A DNA stretch of 7,259 nt from Candidatus Vogelbacteria bacterium CG10_big_fil_rev_8_21_14_0_10_51_16 (GTDB lineage Bacteria > Patescibacteriota > Minisyncoccia > Phycocordibacterales > JACRKE01), in contig PCYI01000006.1 in the NCBI GenBank assembly GCA_002774795.1, positions 25,231 through 32,489 of the forward strand, given 5' to 3'. The translations under genes and the position numbers were made by a program. Shown piece by piece: positions 5,021 to 7,259 of the stretch; the first letter of the stretch is position 1; each line of letters starts with the position of its first letter. The notes beneath the pieces are model-generated. The model made no database searches, was not told the DNA's origin, and saw only the letters and a list, made by a program, of their open reading frames with translations.

Positions 5021-5061
5021 CAAAGGTTCCTGACACCTTTTTCTCTTCACCTTTTTCTCTT
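5021..5061. terminator. Half-copy of the palindromic element plus T-rich tract, probable bidirectional terminator of alr and the convergent gene
   Basis: AAAGGT (5022-5027), loop TCCTGAC and ACCTTT (5035-5040) form a hairpin followed by a pyrimidine-rich run, as expected for termination of alr. On the minus strand the same hairpin is followed by GTTTT, so it can also serve the gene ending at 5070. The core TTCCTGACAC matches the arm at 4559-4582. CACCTTTTTCTCTT is repeated perfectly in tandem at 5034-5047 and 5048-5061. This suggests the mobile repeat was recruited as, or settled in, a terminator position. Confidence 0.55.
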
Positions 5062-5069
5062 TTTCTATA

Positions 5070-7073
5070 TTAAGGACGATAGGGGCGGCGGGTTTGATTG
5101 TTTTGTACGTGGGTGTGCGGGCCGGAGGCATTGGGGTTACTCGTTTCGTGGATCACCTCAAAGCCGTTGAACACATAGACCTTGCCATAGCTGCTCGGAT
5201 GCACTTGGGCTATGCCATTCGCGGCGCTTGTACGCAGGTAGTTCATGATAGGGGCTTCTGCTCCCGTGGCTGGGTCTCGAGAACGAACGTCAAAGTTTAT
5301 CCCCCCGGGAAGATGCGATGTGTGCCTATGGGTGGTGGGGACTCCGGCTGTAACGACAACCTCACAGTTGCAGGCGGCGGCCATGGCGGCCATGCGGTCC
5401 ATGGATGCCGGAGCAAGATCTCTGATGTTCACCGAGCTGCTTTTCAGTACGACACGCGCGGCATTCCCAGCCGCCTGTTGTTCCCGATTGAAATTGTCCA
5501 GACGCTCTTGATTCGTAGAGCCACCGGTCACAACAACGGGCGGCGGGGTTTTGTCGGTGTCGGGAGAAAGGTCGTCGCCGCCGTCCCCGTCTCCTCGCGA
5601 TGAAGGAAGGCGGTCGGCAGTATTCCCTAGGCCGGACGAGCCGAGAGCGAGGTTGGTGTTGCCTTTACCATCATCACAGCCGCAAGTGTTGGTCTCCTTG
5701 TCCCAGATGGCATTGTTGCCCGCCTTGCAGGCGAGCCAGAGACAGGCGTAGAGCGGAGACTTGCCGGCGGCAAAGGTGGCTGACTCTTCGCATCTGTTTT
5801 CTGTCATGCCGCCCGCGCCAGTAGCGCGTTTCCCGCAATCTTTTACCGGGATCGGCCTATCTCGGTCTTCGTTCCAGCGATAACCGCTGTTGCAAGTTTC
5901 GACTTTATTGTATTGACTCGACCGACCCGCGCTACTCATATGCTTATAGCACACATTCTCGGCAGAACGATCCACCCATGCGCCGATATCTGCTGGGTAG
6001 GCTCCGGCGCCGCCGGAGGGGAGAGGAAAAGAGGGACCGCCGGCAAAGCCTCCGCCGGCGCTACTTCCTGACACTGGCGTATCATAAGGTATGACTGCTC
6101 CACTCACGGGGCCGATTGGCGCATTCTGGTCGGAGACGATGGCGTAGCTCAATGTATGATTGCCACCGCCCATGCGTTGCTCTAGCCCTGGGGACATGTC
6201 GATACCCTTCCCCGTCCATGACCCTGGCCCCGCGTCTACTTTGATAACGATTTCTTGGTAACCGGTGACGTCGTCAGTGACAATCAGTCTGGTGCCCGGG
6301 GGGACACTACTGTCCGGTATTGCCACATAGGGAGCTTGTGGGTTGAGGCGCCCAATAGCTCCCGGTCGCAAGCCTCTGGCAAAGAGCGCCTGCACTCGCG
6401 CGTCGCTGTCCGGCAGGCGAAACTCCGGCGGGAGAGCGTTGAATTGGTCCCAACTCATGGCGAGCCCAGACCCTCCCTGGGCGATGATCTCTTGTACGGT
6501 GCCTACTCCCGGCACAGTCTCGGTAAGCGCATAGGTGTCTGTTGGCCCCCCGAAGTTTGAGCCGCGCACGCCGGCATTTGCACGCGTGATTTGCATGCTT
6601 CCGAGCCCATTAACTCCGGTCAGTGGCTCATTTGCTGTTCTGGCACGCAGGAAAAATTGCTCTGTGGAGAGGTCTGTCTTATTGTTGTCTGTCTCTGCGA
6701 TGGAGGCAAAGGGGGTCGTTAGGGGAGTGAAGATGCTCTTAAAAATGGTCGGCGAACTGTCAGAGAAACTCTTTTTGTTTTCGGAAAAAGTCTTAGGGAC
6801 ACTTTCGTCTTTTGATGGGGTCGGGGTCGGGCGCTCCGTGCCGATGGATGAAGGCTCGGGAGCCTGTTTCGCGGGGGCGTTATCCCAGGAAATACGCAGG
6901 AAGCGCGAGAGGGCGCTTGGAGGGGGAGTTTCCCGTGAAGAAGAAATTGGTGACGGTAGTCCTACGCGACGTTCAACCTGCGCCGGACTGCTTACCTCTG
7001 AAGCGCGAGGGAAGGCGGAAGAGACACCTACTGCGGCAAGAAGACCAATAAGGAGAGTGGCGACGAGGGGCAT
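5070..7073 (-). CDS. Large secreted multidomain protein: DPBB-like region, Cys-rich region, C-terminal M15/LAS-like peptidase-type domain
   Basis: The product is 667 residues, starting with a signal-like hydrophobic segment (1-20, PLVATLLIGLLAAVGVSSA). A Ser/Pro-rich linker covers about 25-130. Residues 245-302 resemble a double-psi beta barrel of the RlpA type: VPPGTRLIVTD, then VDAGPGSWTGKGIDMSPGL. A Gly/Ser-rich linker (about 333-360) leads to a region with eight cysteines (375-466). An acidic linker (494-508) precedes residues 541-656, which contain HTSHLPGGINFDV (His587, Asp595) and a closing GPHTHV (His653, His655). This His...Asp...His-x-His order is that of zinc D-Ala-D-Ala peptidases (M15/LAS group), though His to Asp spacing is one residue longer than usual. 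A peptidoglycan-acting role is inferred. Start choice: ATG 7073 lies six bases after TATACT and directly begins the signal peptide; an upstream in-frame ATG at 7097 would translate promoter sequence. Confidence 0.75.
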   Translation of the reverse strand: MPLVATLLIGLLAAVGVSSAFPRASEVSSPAQVERRVGLPSPISSSRETPPPSALSRFLRISWDNAPAKQAPEPSSIGTERPTPTPSKDESVPKTFSENKKSFSDSSPTIFKSIFTPLTTPFASIAETDNNKTDLSTEQFFLRARTANEPLTGVNGLGSMQITRANAGVRGSNFGGPTDTYALTETVPGVGTVQEIIAQGGSGLAMSWDQFNALPPEFRLPDSDARVQALFARGLRPGAIGRLNPQAPYVAIPDSSVPPGTRLIVTDDVTGYQEIVIKVDAGPGSWTGKGIDMSPGLEQRMGGGNHTLSYAIVSDQNAPIGPVSGAVIPYDTPVSGSSAGGGFAGGPSFPLPSGGAGAYPADIGAWVDRSAENVCYKHMSSAGRSSQYNKVETCNSGYRWNEDRDRPIPVKDCGKRATGAGGMTENRCEESATFAAGKSPLYACLWLACKAGNNAIWDKETNTCGCDDGKGNTNLALGSSGLGNTADRLPSSRGDGDGGDDLSPDTDKTPPPVVVTGGSTNQERLDNFNREQQAAGNAARVVLKSSSVNIRDLAPASMDRMAAMAAACNCEVVVTAGVPTTHRHTSHLPGGINFDVRSRDPATGAEAPIMNYLRTSAANGIAQVHPSSYGKVYVFNGFEVIHETSNPNASGPHTHVQNNQTRRPYRP

Positions 7074-7077
7074 GGGG

Positions 7078-7128
7078 ATAGTATACCCCCACATCAAACT
7101 TTTAACCTATGGACAATTGCTGGAGTTT
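7078..7128 (-). promoter_or_regulatory. Second copy of the shared promoter box, leaderless start of the large secreted gene
   Basis: Read on the minus strand, the 51 bases 7128-7078 match the protease box at 1993-1943 in 44 positions; the inner 39 match in 35. Shared parts are AAACTCC, TTGTCCATAGGT and TTTG-TGT-GGGGTATACTAT. TATACT (7085-7080) is followed by ATCCCC and ATG 7073, so transcription should begin at or one base from the start codon. GGGG and CCCC flank the -10 box symmetrically. There is no good -35 hexamer at 17 bases; TTGTCC is 25 bases upstream of TATACT. Confidence 0.65.
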
Positions 7129-7187
7129 GGCTGGCCTAGCAAAGAGCGATTGGACAGTATTAAGCCTGTGAGTTACGAAATTCGGAT

Positions 7188-7259
7188 TTGTTCCCTCCCT
7201 TGGCCAGGGGTATGCCCCCTCCCCTGCCTGAGGGGAGGGCTGGGGTGGGGTGGGAGGGG
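7188..7259. repeat. C/G-run region at right edge: 9-bp hairpin and G-quadruplex-type tract
   Basis: CCCTCCCCT (7217-7225) pairs perfectly with AGGGGAGGG (7231-7239) around GCCTG. From 7232 to the window end six G-runs of three or four follow each other with one- or two-base gaps, a classic G-quadruplex pattern. A C-rich stretch with CCCTTGGCCAGGGG precedes it (7196-7210). The composition is unlike the rest of the window. It may be part of an intergenic repeat family cut by the window edge. Between 7129 and 7187 I see no feature. Confidence 0.5.

Noticed and set aside
5094..5603. Plus-strand open frame of 169 codons antisense to the large secreted gene
   Set aside because: The opposite strand has a signal peptide, domain motifs and a promoter; this frame has none and looks like a high-GC shadow.
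6065..6076. CTTCCTGACACT inside the large secreted gene resembles the arm of the palindromic element
   Set aside because: Only about ten bases match, the flanking AAAGG/CCTTT dyad is absent, and it lies in normal coding sequence.

Overview
The window looks like a piece of a Patescibacteria/CPR (Parcubacteria-type) genome. This is an inference from gene style: very few Shine-Dalgarno sites, start codons that sit directly behind -10 boxes, small secreted or membrane proteins without close well-known relatives, a tRNA without an encoded CCA, and short AT-framed hairpins at gene ends. TGA ends the alanine racemase gene, so the code with TGA read as glycine (Gracilibacteria, Absconditabacteria) does not apply. 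No database search was possible, so the placement is tentative.

Layout from left to right. (1) A + strand five-helix membrane protein (56-721), possibly cut by the window edge. (2) A convergent - strand trypsin-like secreted or anchored protease (782-1906). (3) A 317-base gene-free stretch (1907-2223) with a protease promoter region, an opposed copy of part of it, a sigma70-type promoter, a 17-base copy of the 5' end of tRNA-Gly, and a hairpin. (4) tRNA-Gly(UCC) (2224-2294), whose 3' end forms part of a perfect 29-bp inverted repeat that also closes the gene converging on it. (5) A - strand pair: a secreted Ala/Arg/Glu-rich repeat protein (2652-3536) followed by a small acidic membrane-anchored protein (2351-2584), separated by a 7-base-periodic spacer. 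(6) A divergent + strand alanine racemase gene, alr (3707-4984), carrying an in-frame palindromic REP-like insertion, with a further half-copy just after its stop codon. (7) A convergent - strand 667-residue secreted multidomain protein (5070-7073) with a double-psi-beta-barrel-like region, a Cys-rich region and a C-terminal M15/LAS-like peptidase-type domain. (8) A right edge with a strong hairpin and a dense G-run tract.

The window is dominated by the cell envelope: Alr makes D-alanine for peptidoglycan, the C-terminal domain of the large protein resembles enzymes that cut peptidoglycan peptides, and three other products are secreted or membrane-anchored. The protease and the large secreted protein share a 51-base upstream box (44 of 51 identical), and each has a -10 hexamer exactly six bases before the ATG, pointing to leaderless mRNAs under common control.

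The most unusual items are the palindromic element inside the alr reading frame, the shared leaderless promoter box, and the repeat architecture around tRNA-Gly.
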